Positions 1-5,590 of a stretch of DNA of 5,833 nucleotides are shown piece by piece. Position 1 is the first letter of the stretch. Each line of letters begins with the position of its first letter. The DNA is from an uncultured Bacteroidota bacterium. GTDB taxonomy: Bacteria; Bacteroidota; Bacteroidia; Chitinophagales; Chitinophagaceae. The notes beneath the pieces are model-generated. The model saw only the letters and a program-made list of their open reading frames with translations, was not told the DNA's origin and did no database searches. The stretch is taken from contig CAIVKT010000608.1 in NCBI GenBank assembly GCA_903906615.1, forward strand, positions 1-5,833, read 5' to 3'. The translations under genes were made by a program, and so were the position numbers.

Positions 1-68
1 ACAAAATTGTTCCGGTCAACATGCCCTATATGGTCTTTAGTCCGGGCGGCATTGAGTCATTATTTTAA
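1..68 (+). CDS. C-terminal end of an unidentified protein (partial, start outside window)
   Basis: The third plus-strand frame is open from the left edge (first whole codon at position 3) to a TAA at 66-68. It reads KIVPVNMPYMVFSPGGIESLF, about 21 residues. It stops exactly where the convergent cystathionine enzyme gene stops, the two TAA codons overlapping at 66-67, and this clean abutment is the main reason to treat it as a real gene end. The piece is too short to assign to a family. The first frame is also open here, but it runs on into the coding region of the opposite gene, so it is the weaker choice. No terminator hairpin is visible between the two gene ends. No function is proposed. 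Confidence 0.4.
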   Translation, partial: KIVPVNMPYMVFSPGGIESLF

Positions 69-1219
69 CCTATCGCTTGTTCCAGGTCTTCTATGAGGTC
101 GTTGATGTCTTCGATACCTACGCTAAGGCGGATGAGCGAATCGGATAGGCCATTGGCTATGCGCTGCTCGCGGGGTATGGAGCCATGCGTCATGGTAGCA
201 GGATGGCCTATGAGTGACTCTACGCCGCCTAATGATTCGGCCAGCGCGAAGAGCTGTGTTTTCTTCAGCACGGCTACTGCGGCATCCATGTTATCATCTT
301 TCAGGGTGAAGGAGATCATGCCGCCAAAGCCACGCATCTGCTTTTTAGCGATGTCGTGGTTGGGGTGATGCTCAAAGCCCACCCAGTATACCTTATCTAC
401 TTTGGGGTGTGCATGCAGGTATCTCGCTACCGCTTCGCCGTTCTCGCAATGGCGTTGCATACGCACATGCAGTGTTTTTATGCCGCGAAGCACCAGCCAG
501 CAATCGTGCGGGCCGGGCACAGCGCCACAACTATTTTGTACAAAGCGCAGGCGCTCTTCGAGGCCTGCATCATTCATGATGAGTGCGCCATGTACTACAT
601 CGCTGTGGCCGCCGAGGTATTTGGTGGCCGAGTGCAGCACTATATCCGCGCCCAGGTCCAGCGGGTTTTGCAGGTAGGGGGATGCGAATGTGTTATCGCA
701 CACCAATATGAGGTTATGCTTCTTGCTGATGGCCGCAGATGCTGCTATATCTATTACATTGAGCAGGGGATTGGTAGGCGTTTCTATCCATACCATCTTC
801 GTTTGAGCATTGATATGGCGGGTGATGTTGTGCGCATCCTGCATACCTATGAAATGGAATTTGATGCCGTAGTGCGCAAATACCTTCGTCATGATGCGAT
901 AAGTGCCGCCATACAGGTCGTTCGATACTATTACTTCATCGCCGGGCATTAGCAGCCGCAGCACGGCATCGGTAGCCGCCATGCCACTGCCAAAGCAAAG
1001 GCCGTATTTGCCATTCTCTATGGCCGCGAGCGCATTCTGCAATACCGTGCGGGTGGGGTTTTGGGTACGGGCATATTCGTAGCCTTTATGGTCGCCGGGG
1101 CCTGCCTGTACGTAGGTGGATGTCTGGTATATAGGGGTCATTATAGCGCCGGTAGTAGGGTCGGGGCTTACGCCTGCGTGTATCAGTTTTGTATCGAGTT
1201 TGTAGTTTTTGTGGTCCAT
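65..1219 (-). CDS. metB: Trans-sulfuration PLP enzyme, cystathionine gamma-synthase/gamma-lyase family
   Basis: This is a complete 384-residue enzyme of the Cys/Met metabolism PLP family (fold type I), cytoplasmic and probably tetrameric as is usual for the family. Cystathionine gamma-synthase joins cysteine to an activated homoserine ester to make cystathionine for methionine synthesis; the gamma-lyase runs the cleavage that yields cysteine. Visible landmarks are the YxR phosphate-contact motif (Y49, R51), SGM at 78-80, the cofactor-binding aspartate in CDNTF (D175), the Schiff-base lysine K200 in SATKYLGGHSD, the ESLGGVESL segment at 328-336, and the substrate-carboxylate arginine R364 in RLSVGIED. 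The length matches E. coli MetB (about 386 residues). Synthase and lyase share all these motifs, so the symbol is tentative and the activated homoserine substrate cannot be read from sequence. The ATG start lies about 20 nt downstream of a TATCTTTG promoter-like site. No Shine-Dalgarno sequence is seen, and there is no room for a SAM riboswitch in so short a leader. Confidence 0.93.
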   Translation of the reverse strand: MDHKNYKLDTKLIHAGVSPDPTTGAIMTPIYQTSTYVQAGPGDHKGYEYARTQNPTRTVLQNALAAIENGKYGLCFGSGMAATDAVLRLLMPGDEVIVSNDLYGGTYRIMTKVFAHYGIKFHFIGMQDAHNITRHINAQTKMVWIETPTNPLLNVIDIAASAAISKKHNLILVCDNTFASPYLQNPLDLGADIVLHSATKYLGGHSDVVHGALIMNDAGLEERLRFVQNSCGAVPGPHDCWLVLRGIKTLHVRMQRHCENGEAVARYLHAHPKVDKVYWVGFEHHPNHDIAKKQMRGFGGMISFTLKDDNMDAAVAVLKKTQLFALAESLGGVESLIGHPATMTHGSIPREQRIANGLSDSLIRLSVGIEDINDLIEDLEQAIG

Positions 1220-1239
1220 TGTATAAGTGTTGTAGGCGG

Positions 1240-1247
1240 CAAAGATA
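1240..1247 (-). promoter_or_regulatory. Probable Bacteroidota -7 element for the cystathionine enzyme gene
   Basis: On the minus strand this reads TATCTTTG, a full match to the Bacteroidota consensus TAnnTTTG. It lies 20 nt upstream of the ATG, which would give a leader of roughly 15 nt. No convincing TTG or TTTG -33 element is present at the usual distance upstream, so the call rests on the -7 box and its position alone. Confidence 0.5.
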
Positions 1248-1312
1248 ATCGTTAGTTGTTAGCCCCCTTTGGTTTCTCTTGTACTGATCTTATTACCTGC
1301 TCTTGTATATAA

Positions 1313-1440
1313 TTTTCACGCAAAGGGCGCAAAGAATTGTTTATTTGATGAAATTTCATGCAGAGGCCGCAAAGGAACTAATGGCTTCTTTACGAACTTA
1401 AAACGCTATCTGTGAGCACATTTTGCGGCCTTTGCGAGCA
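1313..1440. repeat. Intergenic repeat cluster of CGCAAAGG-type units (two direct, one inverted)
   Basis: Two direct copies of a GC-rich unit lie exactly 40 bp apart: 1314-1334 and 1354-1374 match at 18 of 21 positions by hand, with core CGCAAAGGGCGCAAA in the first copy. A third copy in inverse orientation occupies 1422-1436 (TTTGCGGCCTTTGCG) and matches the complement of the first core at 14 of 15 positions. The units stand out from the AT-rich intergenic background. The first and third copies could pair as a long imperfect stem. This resembles the dispersed non-coding repeats common between genes in this phylum, but copy number elsewhere cannot be seen here. Open frames crossing the region show no protein-like character. 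Confidence 0.6.
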
Positions 1441-1521
1441 ATCCTCGCGAGGGGCAAACCACCTGAAAAAGGGTTATTTTTAATGATCCCTTAATATATG
1501 TGCATTGAAAAATGAAGTTTT

Positions 1522-1554
1522 TTTGTTTAATAAAACGATTTTCCCCTAACTTCG
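1522..1554 (+). promoter_or_regulatory. Probable promoter of the 641-residue T9SS protein gene
   Basis: TTTG at 1522-1525 is followed after 21 nt by TAACTTCG at 1547-1554, which fits the Bacteroidota arrangement of a -33 TTTG and a -7 TAnnTTTG with one mismatch. Transcription would start near 1560, giving an AT-rich leader of about 48 nt without a Shine-Dalgarno sequence before the ATG at 1608. Confidence 0.55.
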
Positions 1555-1607
1555 TCCGTTCAAATCTTCTTTTAAAAATTTTAACGTAATAATCTAAAAG
1601 CAAAACA

Positions 1608-3533
1608 ATGAAGAAACTGTTACTCACATTCGTGGCGGCAATTGGCCTCGCCGCCTCAGCTAACGCACAGTTGGCGCTCGAGAATTTTAATACCGGCGTA
1701 TTCCCAACCGGCTGGACATTGATCAATGACGGACATACCGTAAGCAGTTCTTTCACAACTGTTACGGGCCTTCCTGCGGCGTTAACTGCTGCTGCATGGG
1801 TTGAACAGGCTACGGGTACTGGTCAGTATAGCATGATCACTACTTCTGATTTCACACCGGCTGCTACAGCTGACCGTTGGATGATCACTCCTGCTTTCAA
1901 TGTTACCAGCGCCAACATGGTTATCCAGTGGGATGATTATGATCTGGGTTCAGGCGAAGCCATCCAGGTATTAGTATCACCAACCGCAGGTACTACGGCT
2001 GCATCTTTTACTGCTACAGTTTATAGTGCCCCCGCAGGCACTGGCGGCCTTGTTACACACCAGGTGCCACTTACTGCATATAACGGAACTACAATTACCG
2101 TTGCGTTCCGCGACAATACCAATAACAACTGGGGTTTGTTCGTAGATAACGTTCAGACAGCTGTTCTCCACGGTCTTGACCTCGGTGTTACTGCTATGTA
2201 CAGTGCTCCTTTTGTTCAGACAGGATCAAGCAACACGATCACAGGTGTGCTGCATAACTTTGGTGTTGTTACCACAACTTCTTGCAATCTGAACTACTCT
2301 GTAAACGGCGGCACTCCGGTTACTACCTCACTTACAGGCCTCAGCATTGCGCTGGGTGCTGATTATACGTATACCAGCACTACACCATGGGTTCCTTCAA
2401 CCGCAGGTACTTATACTATCAAGGTATGGGCTGACCAGATCAATAGCCCGACAGGTGCTGACGAAAACAATGCAAATGATACCTTTACTGCTTCTATTTT
2501 AGTTGTGGACCACTTAAGCCCTAAGACAGTATTGCTCGAAGAGTTCAACCAGGCTTCCTGCGACCCATGTGCCGCAGCAACTCCAAACCTTGATTCTGTT
2601 TATGTGAACAACCTCGCTACGAGCATCATGGTTCGTTACCACGTTAACTTCCCGGGCCGCGATTGTATGGACAGCGTTACACTGTCTCCTTTCGTAAGCA
2701 ACAGGCTTTCTTATTACAGCGTAAGCGGTGTGCCTGATGCACAGGTAGATGGCCAGTATGTATACCCAGGTGCAGGTGGCTTGAGCAGCACTATTATTCA
2801 CCAGCTTGGCGCTTTCGGTTCTCCGTTCACTATTGCTGTAACTCCTACGCACAATCCTACTACACACACATACACATTCAGCGCTACCATCACTTCTGCA
2901 GGCCCAATACCGGCCGGCCTGAAGGCTTATGCCGCTTTGACTGTTGATACTATGCTTTATGCTGCAAACCAAAGTACAGAATCTATACCACAGACCTTGT
3001 TCCCGGAAGTAGCTGAAAACATGTTCCCTGCTGCAGGCAGCACACTTGCTGCGTTCACAACAGGCTCCACACAAACAGTTACCGGCACCTGGACAAAGGA
3101 TCACCCATGGGCTTCTGACTATAGGGTTTGGAGTTATGACTCCAGCAAGAACGGTAAGATAGTAGTATGGGTTGAAGACGATGCTACCAAGTACGTATAC
3201 CAGGCAGGTTATGCTGCTGTAAGGATCATTGATACTACTATCAGCCGTGTAGGCGTAGCTACAGTAAGTGGCAACAGCGGCAGCCTGGAAGTTTATCCTA
3301 ACCCTGCTTCACAGTCTGCTACAGTAGCGCTGAACCTTGTTGCTGCTGATAACGTTAAGTTTGAAGTATACAACATGGCCGGCCAGCTGGTGTACAGCAT
3401 GCCTGCTGAAATGCGCAATCCGGGTACATCACGTACCCTCATTGACCTGTCTACATTTGCAACAGGCGATTACTTCGTGAAAGTATCTATTGGCAGCGAA
3501 GTGCTTACGCAGAAGCTCAATGTTATCAAGTAA
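1608..3533 (+). CDS. Modular T9SS-exported protein: jelly-roll, Ig-like and thioredoxin/Omp28-like domains with type A sorting tail
   Basis: This is a complete 641-residue protein predicted to be exported and displayed on or released from the cell surface. Residues 1-20 form a signal peptide with likely cleavage ANA|Q. Residues about 21-185 resemble a choice-of-anchor J/cleaved-adhesin jelly roll (FPTGW at 32-36, DRWMITPAF at 89-97, NNWGLFVDNV at 173-182). Residues about 188-300 look like an Ig/CARDB-type domain ending in DENNANDT. Residues about 305-400 look like a thioredoxin fold of the Omp28-related kind: VLLEEF leads into C318-D-P-C321, and SGVP at 373-376 fits the cis-proline loop. A beta-rich region follows, and residues about 559-641 are the T9SS tail (VYPNP, VYNMAGQLV, TGDYFVKV). 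In known systems this tail directs passage through T9SS and is removed by a sortase. The gene appears monocistronic, bounded by its own promoter-like site and a strong terminator. Substrate, ligand and actual redox activity are unknown. Confidence 0.9.
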   Translation: MKKLLLTFVAAIGLAASANAQLALENFNTGVFPTGWTLINDGHTVSSSFTTVTGLPAALTAAAWVEQATGTGQYSMITTSDFTPAATADRWMITPAFNVTSANMVIQWDDYDLGSGEAIQVLVSPTAGTTAASFTATVYSAPAGTGGLVTHQVPLTAYNGTTITVAFRDNTNNNWGLFVDNVQTAVLHGLDLGVTAMYSAPFVQTGSSNTITGVLHNFGVVTTTSCNLNYSVNGGTPVTTSLTGLSIALGADYTYTSTTPWVPSTAGTYTIKVWADQINSPTGADENNANDTFTASILVVDHLSPKTVLLEEFNQASCDPCAAATPNLDSVYVNNLATSIMVRYHVNFPGRDCMDSVTLSPFVSNRLSYYSVSGVPDAQVDGQYVYPGAGGLSSTIIHQLGAFGSPFTIAVTPTHNPTTHTYTFSATITSAGPIPAGLKAYAALTVDTMLYAANQSTESIPQTLFPEVAENMFPAAGSTLAAFTTGSTQTVTGTWTKDHPWASDYRVWSYDSSKNGKIVVWVEDDATKYVYQAGYAAVRIIDTTISRVGVATVSGNSGSLEVYPNPASQSATVALNLVAADNVKFEVYNMAGQLVYSMPAEMRNPGTSRTLIDLSTFATGDYFVKVSIGSEVLTQKLNVIK

Positions 3534-3552
3534 GAGATAAGTAATATTTATT

Positions 3553-3592
3553 TCGGGGCCGACTCTGCAAAAGAGCCGGCCCCGATTTTTTT
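3553..3592 (+). terminator. Intrinsic terminator after the 641-residue protein gene
   Basis: Arms 3553-3566 and 3572-3585 pair over 14 positions with a single A-C mismatch (3562/3576). The loop is GCAAA, the stem is very GC-rich (CGGGGCCG against CGGCCCCG), and seven T residues follow at 3586-3592. It begins 20 nt after the stop codon, so readthrough into the downstream paralogues is probably low. Confidence 0.9.
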
Positions 3593-3629
3593 GTGGATAA
3601 CCATGCAGGTGTTCTCCGTATTATTTAAG

Positions 3630-3754
3630 GCCACCATATAGGCACATAGACCACATAGGCGGGCGTAATTCTGCCCATGTGAACTTACAATGTGTGAGTG
3701 CAGGCCATCCCGATAGCTATCGGGACTATGTGCGCAATGTGCCTATGTGGTGGC
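3630..3754. repeat. 125-bp imperfect palindromic intergenic element with CACATAG/CTATGTG repeats
   Basis: Outer arms 3630-3658 and 3726-3754 are inverse copies matching at 25 of 29 positions by hand. Each left-arm CACATAG (3643-3649, 3652-3658) has a CTATGTG counterpart in the right arm (3743-3749, 3726-3732). The 67-nt centre contains a perfect 18-bp palindrome, TCCCGATAGCTATCGGGA, at 3708-3725, abutting the right arm. As RNA or extruded DNA it could fold as a long stem with an internal hairpin. It lies between a terminator and the next promoter and is not followed by a T-tract, so it is unlikely to be that gene's terminator. It looks like a REP-like or miniature non-coding repeat; no flanking target duplication or transposase is evident. 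Confidence 0.65.
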
Positions 3755-3771
3755 AAACCTCGCGTGAAGGC

Positions 3772-3805
3772 CTGTTTTTTTAGCATATTTTTAATAAAAA
3801 AACAG
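3772..3805. repeat. T-rich/A-rich inverted repeat upstream of the first paralogue promoter
   Basis: CTGTTTTTTTA (3772-3782) is perfectly complementary to TAAAAAAACAG (3795-3805) around a 12-nt loop. The stem is mostly A-T pairs. It could act as a weak terminator-like structure in either direction, or simply supply AT-rich DNA upstream of the promoter-like site at 3837. Its function is not established. Confidence 0.4.
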
Positions 3806-3836
3806 CCCGAAAGGTGCGTATGTGCTGGTTTTTCCG

Positions 3837-3844
3837 TAATTTTG
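3837..3844 (+). promoter_or_regulatory. Probable -7 element for the first small T9SS paralogue
   Basis: TAATTTTG is a full match to the Bacteroidota TAnnTTTG box. The -33 position holds only GTG (3814-3816), a poor match to TTG, 20 nt upstream. Transcription would begin near 3850, giving a leader of about 46 nt before the preferred ATG at 3896. Confidence 0.45.
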
Positions 3845-3895
3845 GTTGTATTGCGGCATAGTGTTTGCAATAAATAACAGGATAAAACGTTGACG

Positions 3896-4651
3896 ATGAA
3901 AAAAATATTACTTGCTTTTCTGATGATAACAGGTGGTTTGCTGGCTTCAAAGGCCGGTGCGCAAACAGCCACTTTTACTACCGCGAGCGATACTGTATTT
4001 ATGACCGTGGTTACATCTGCTGATTCTAATAACTACATTACGAACATCACCGGCAGCAACCTGAATATCAAATGGCATGTTAGCAATGCTACTGATTTTC
4101 CACCATCATGGGTTGCTGATACAGCGTTCCAGATATGCGATGATAACGAATGCCGCAACAATGCACTTAACGCACTTTGGAACCCTTCACTGGGTAGCGG
4201 GCCTTTCTTTACCGCTATGTACTATGCCAACGGCGCACATGACAGCACTGAGGCTTTCGGATTTTTCCCTAACCTTACAGCAGCTGTAAGCGGCACACAC
4301 TGGATGAATGTGACATTGACCGATTTTACATCGGGCAGCGGAGGCTATTCGAAAACCATCACTTTCGTTATCAACCATACAGCTCTTGCTGTACCTAATG
4401 TGAACAAGGCTACAGAGGTGAATATGTACCCTAACCCGGCGCACGATGAGCTGAATGTAGTGTATGACCCATCGGCAGATGTAAAGACCATTGCAGTATA
4501 CAACATCATCGGCAAAGTGATGAGCGTATACAAAGTGAATGGCAACAGCGCCAACCTGAATACCGAGAACATCCCTTCGGGCATCTACTTCGTAAGGCTG
4601 ATGAACAGCCGTGGCGAAGCGGTGGTTACAAGGAGGTTTACCAAACAATAG
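3896..4651 (+). CDS. Small T9SS-exported protein with paired-cysteine beta domain, paralogue 1
   Basis: This complete protein has 251 residues from the ATG at 3896. An in-frame TTG at 3890 would add two residues and sits 7 nt after AGGA, but the ATG gives the MKKILLA signal peptide that aligns with the downstream paralogue's MKRILLA, so the ATG is preferred. The signal peptide is residues 1-22 with likely cleavage AGA|Q. Residues 23 to about 163 form a single, probably beta-sandwich domain containing IKWHV, FPPSW and the pair C81/C86 in ICDDNECRNN, which may form a disulfide once outside the cytoplasm. Residues about 175-251 are a T9SS type A tail (MYPNPAHDELNVVY, VYNIIGK, GIYFVRL). The head resembles a W...CD...C domain seen in other secreted Bacteroidota proteins of unknown function, by recollection rather than search. 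It is a tandem duplicate of the next gene. Biological role unknown. Confidence 0.88.
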   Translation: MKKILLAFLMITGGLLASKAGAQTATFTTASDTVFMTVVTSADSNNYITNITGSNLNIKWHVSNATDFPPSWVADTAFQICDDNECRNNALNALWNPSLGSGPFFTAMYYANGAHDSTEAFGFFPNLTAAVSGTHWMNVTLTDFTSGSGGYSKTITFVINHTALAVPNVNKATEVNMYPNPAHDELNVVYDPSADVKTIAVYNIIGKVMSVYKVNGNSANLNTENIPSGIYFVRLMNSRGEAVVTRRFTKQ

Positions 4652-4670
4652 TATTTATAAATATTTCATA

Positions 4671-4698
4671 AAAAAAGAGCCTCCCGAGGCTCTTTTTT
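4671..4698. terminator. Intrinsic terminator between the two paralogues
   Basis: AAAAAAGAGCCTC (4671-4683) is exactly complementary to GAGGCTCTTTTTT (4686-4698), giving a compact GC-rich hairpin with A- and T-tracts on either side. Because the tracts are symmetric it could work in both directions, although only plus-strand transcription is expected here. It starts 19 nt after the stop of the first paralogue. Its T-tract overlaps the -33 box proposed for the second paralogue. Confidence 0.88.
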
Positions 4699-4726
4699 GT
4701 TTATACGCGTGTTTTTAGTAACTTTA
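4696..4726 (+). promoter_or_regulatory. Probable promoter of the second small T9SS paralogue
   Basis: TTTG at 4696-4699 is followed after 19 nt by TAACTTTA at 4719-4726, matching seven of eight positions of TAnnTTTG treated as a string with two free bases. The spacing is typical for the phylum. The -33 box lies inside the T-tract of the preceding terminator. The predicted leader is about 20-25 nt. Confidence 0.6.
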
Positions 4727-4754
4727 TTTTTTAAAAGGAATAAATACTTGCCCA

Positions 4755-5516
4755 ATGAAAAGAATATTACTTGCACTAATGGTTTCTGTTGCGTTGCTGC
4801 CATCTGTGGCTAAAGCACAAACAGTATCGTTTACTACAGCCGCTGATACGGTATGGATGGATGTGATCACCTCAGCAGATTCTAATGACGAGATCACCAA
4901 TCTCACTACAGATACGCTTACCCTGAAATGGGAAGTAATCGCGGCACCCACATTCCCTCCCGGCTGGTATGCGGATACTGCGTTAAGTATTTGTGATAAC
5001 GCATCTTGCCGCAACAATTCCGGTGGCTTCTTATGGAATGGTACCAGCGGGCATATGATCACCTCACATTATTATCCGAGCGCTACAGGGGCGTTTGGAT
5101 TTTTCCCAAGCCTGGGAGGTTGTTCAGTTGGCGGCACGCGCGCTATCACCATCAACATTGCGGATTCTACAAGAGGCACTGCCGGCTACGGCTACTCCAA
5201 GCATGTAGTATTTGTGGTAACGCACCCCGGCAGCACATTGTCTGCGCCAAACACTATTGCCGGCACTACAGACAACAGCGTAAACCTGTACCCCAACCCT
5301 GCGAAAGATGAGCTGAACGTGGTATACAGCCCTGCTGCCGATGTAAAGACCATCACGGTATACAGCATCATTGGTAAGATAATGGGCGTATATAAAGTGA
5401 CTGATACGGAAGGCGCTAACCTCAACATCAGCAATATGCCGGCGGGCATCTACTTCGTGCGACTCACCAACAGCAATGGCGAAGCAGTAGTGACCAGGAA
5501 ATTTACCAAACAATAA
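4755..5516 (+). CDS. Small T9SS-exported protein with paired-cysteine beta domain, paralogue 2
   Basis: This complete 253-residue protein is a tandem paralogue of the preceding gene, 103 bp downstream. The signal peptide is residues 1-21 with cleavage predicted at AKA|Q. The head domain, about 22-157, shares FTTA-DTV, TSADSN, FPPGW and the cysteine pair C80/C85 in ICDNASCRNN; it carries one extra cysteine, C123, in GGCSVGG that the first paralogue lacks. Residues about 177-253 are a T9SS type A tail (LYPNPAKDELNVVY, VYSIIGK, GIYFVRL) ending in the same FTKQ. By hand, the first 67 mature residues are about 61 percent identical between paralogues and the tails about 76 percent. It has its own promoter-like site and a terminator behind it, so it is probably transcribed separately. 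The likely destination is the cell surface or medium; role unknown. Confidence 0.88.
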   Translation: MKRILLALMVSVALLPSVAKAQTVSFTTAADTVWMDVITSADSNDEITNLTTDTLTLKWEVIAAPTFPPGWYADTALSICDNASCRNNSGGFLWNGTSGHMITSHYYPSATGAFGFFPSLGGCSVGGTRAITINIADSTRGTAGYGYSKHVVFVVTHPGSTLSAPNTIAGTTDNSVNLYPNPAKDELNVVYSPAADVKTITVYSIIGKIMGVYKVTDTEGANLNISNMPAGIYFVRLTNSNGEAVVTRKFTKQ

Positions 5517-5537
5517 TTTCACTGAAGTTTTATAAAA

Positions 5538-5572
5538 AGTAAAGGCTCCTTTTTGGGAGCCTTTACTATTTT
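5538..5572. terminator. Bidirectional intrinsic terminator between convergent genes
   Basis: AGTAAAGGCTCC (5538-5549) pairs perfectly over 12 bp with GGAGCCTTTACT (5556-5567) around a TTTTTG loop. ATTTT follows on the plus side, and the A-tract at 5533-5538 supplies a T-tract on the minus side. Its position between the stop of the second paralogue (5516) and the stop of the minus-strand gene (5591) fits a shared terminator for both. Confidence 0.85.
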
Positions 5573-5590
5573 AGTTAAAGAAATGAATGG

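Noticed and set aside
356..952. Long plus-strand open frame (198 codons) opposite the transsulfuration gene
   Set aside because: It lies entirely antisense to a well-recognised enzyme with intact motifs. Its translation is rich in Tyr, His, Cys and Arg without domain character, a shadow of the real coding strand.
1220..1260. SAM riboswitch controlling the methionine-pathway gene
   Set aside because: The proposed promoter leaves a leader of about 15 nt, and no SAM-riboswitch-like helices are visible in the intergenic region.
1443..1452. CCTCGCGAGG perfect 10-bp palindrome next to the repeat cluster
   Set aside because: It is short and single-copy in the window and may be part of the decayed repeat; not enough to call a binding site.
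1406..1756. Minus-strand open frame crossing the repeat region and the start of the 641-residue protein gene
   Set aside because: It spans an intergenic repeat, a promoter-like site and the signal-peptide codons of the opposite gene, and shows no recognisable protein features.
2514..3104. Minus-strand open frame (196 codons) within the 641-residue protein gene
   Set aside because: It is antisense to a gene with clear domains and tail. The cysteine- and arginine-rich translation looks random and has no promoter-like site of its own.
3890..3892. TTG start codon for the first paralogue with AGGA 7 nt upstream
   Set aside because: The ATG at 3896 aligns with the paralogue's start and gives a standard signal peptide. 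Shine-Dalgarno use is weak in this phylum, so the AGGA match carries little weight.
3534..3895. CRISPR-like array suggested by repeated CACATAG units
   Set aside because: The units are only 7 bp, occur twice per arm in inverted orientation, and lack regular spacers or cas genes. The arrangement is a palindrome, not a direct-repeat array.
4652..4663. TATTTATAAATA 12-bp palindrome after the first paralogue stop
   Set aside because: Pure A/T palindromes of this size are expected by chance in an AT-rich intergenic stretch, and the adjacent terminator accounts for the structure needed there.
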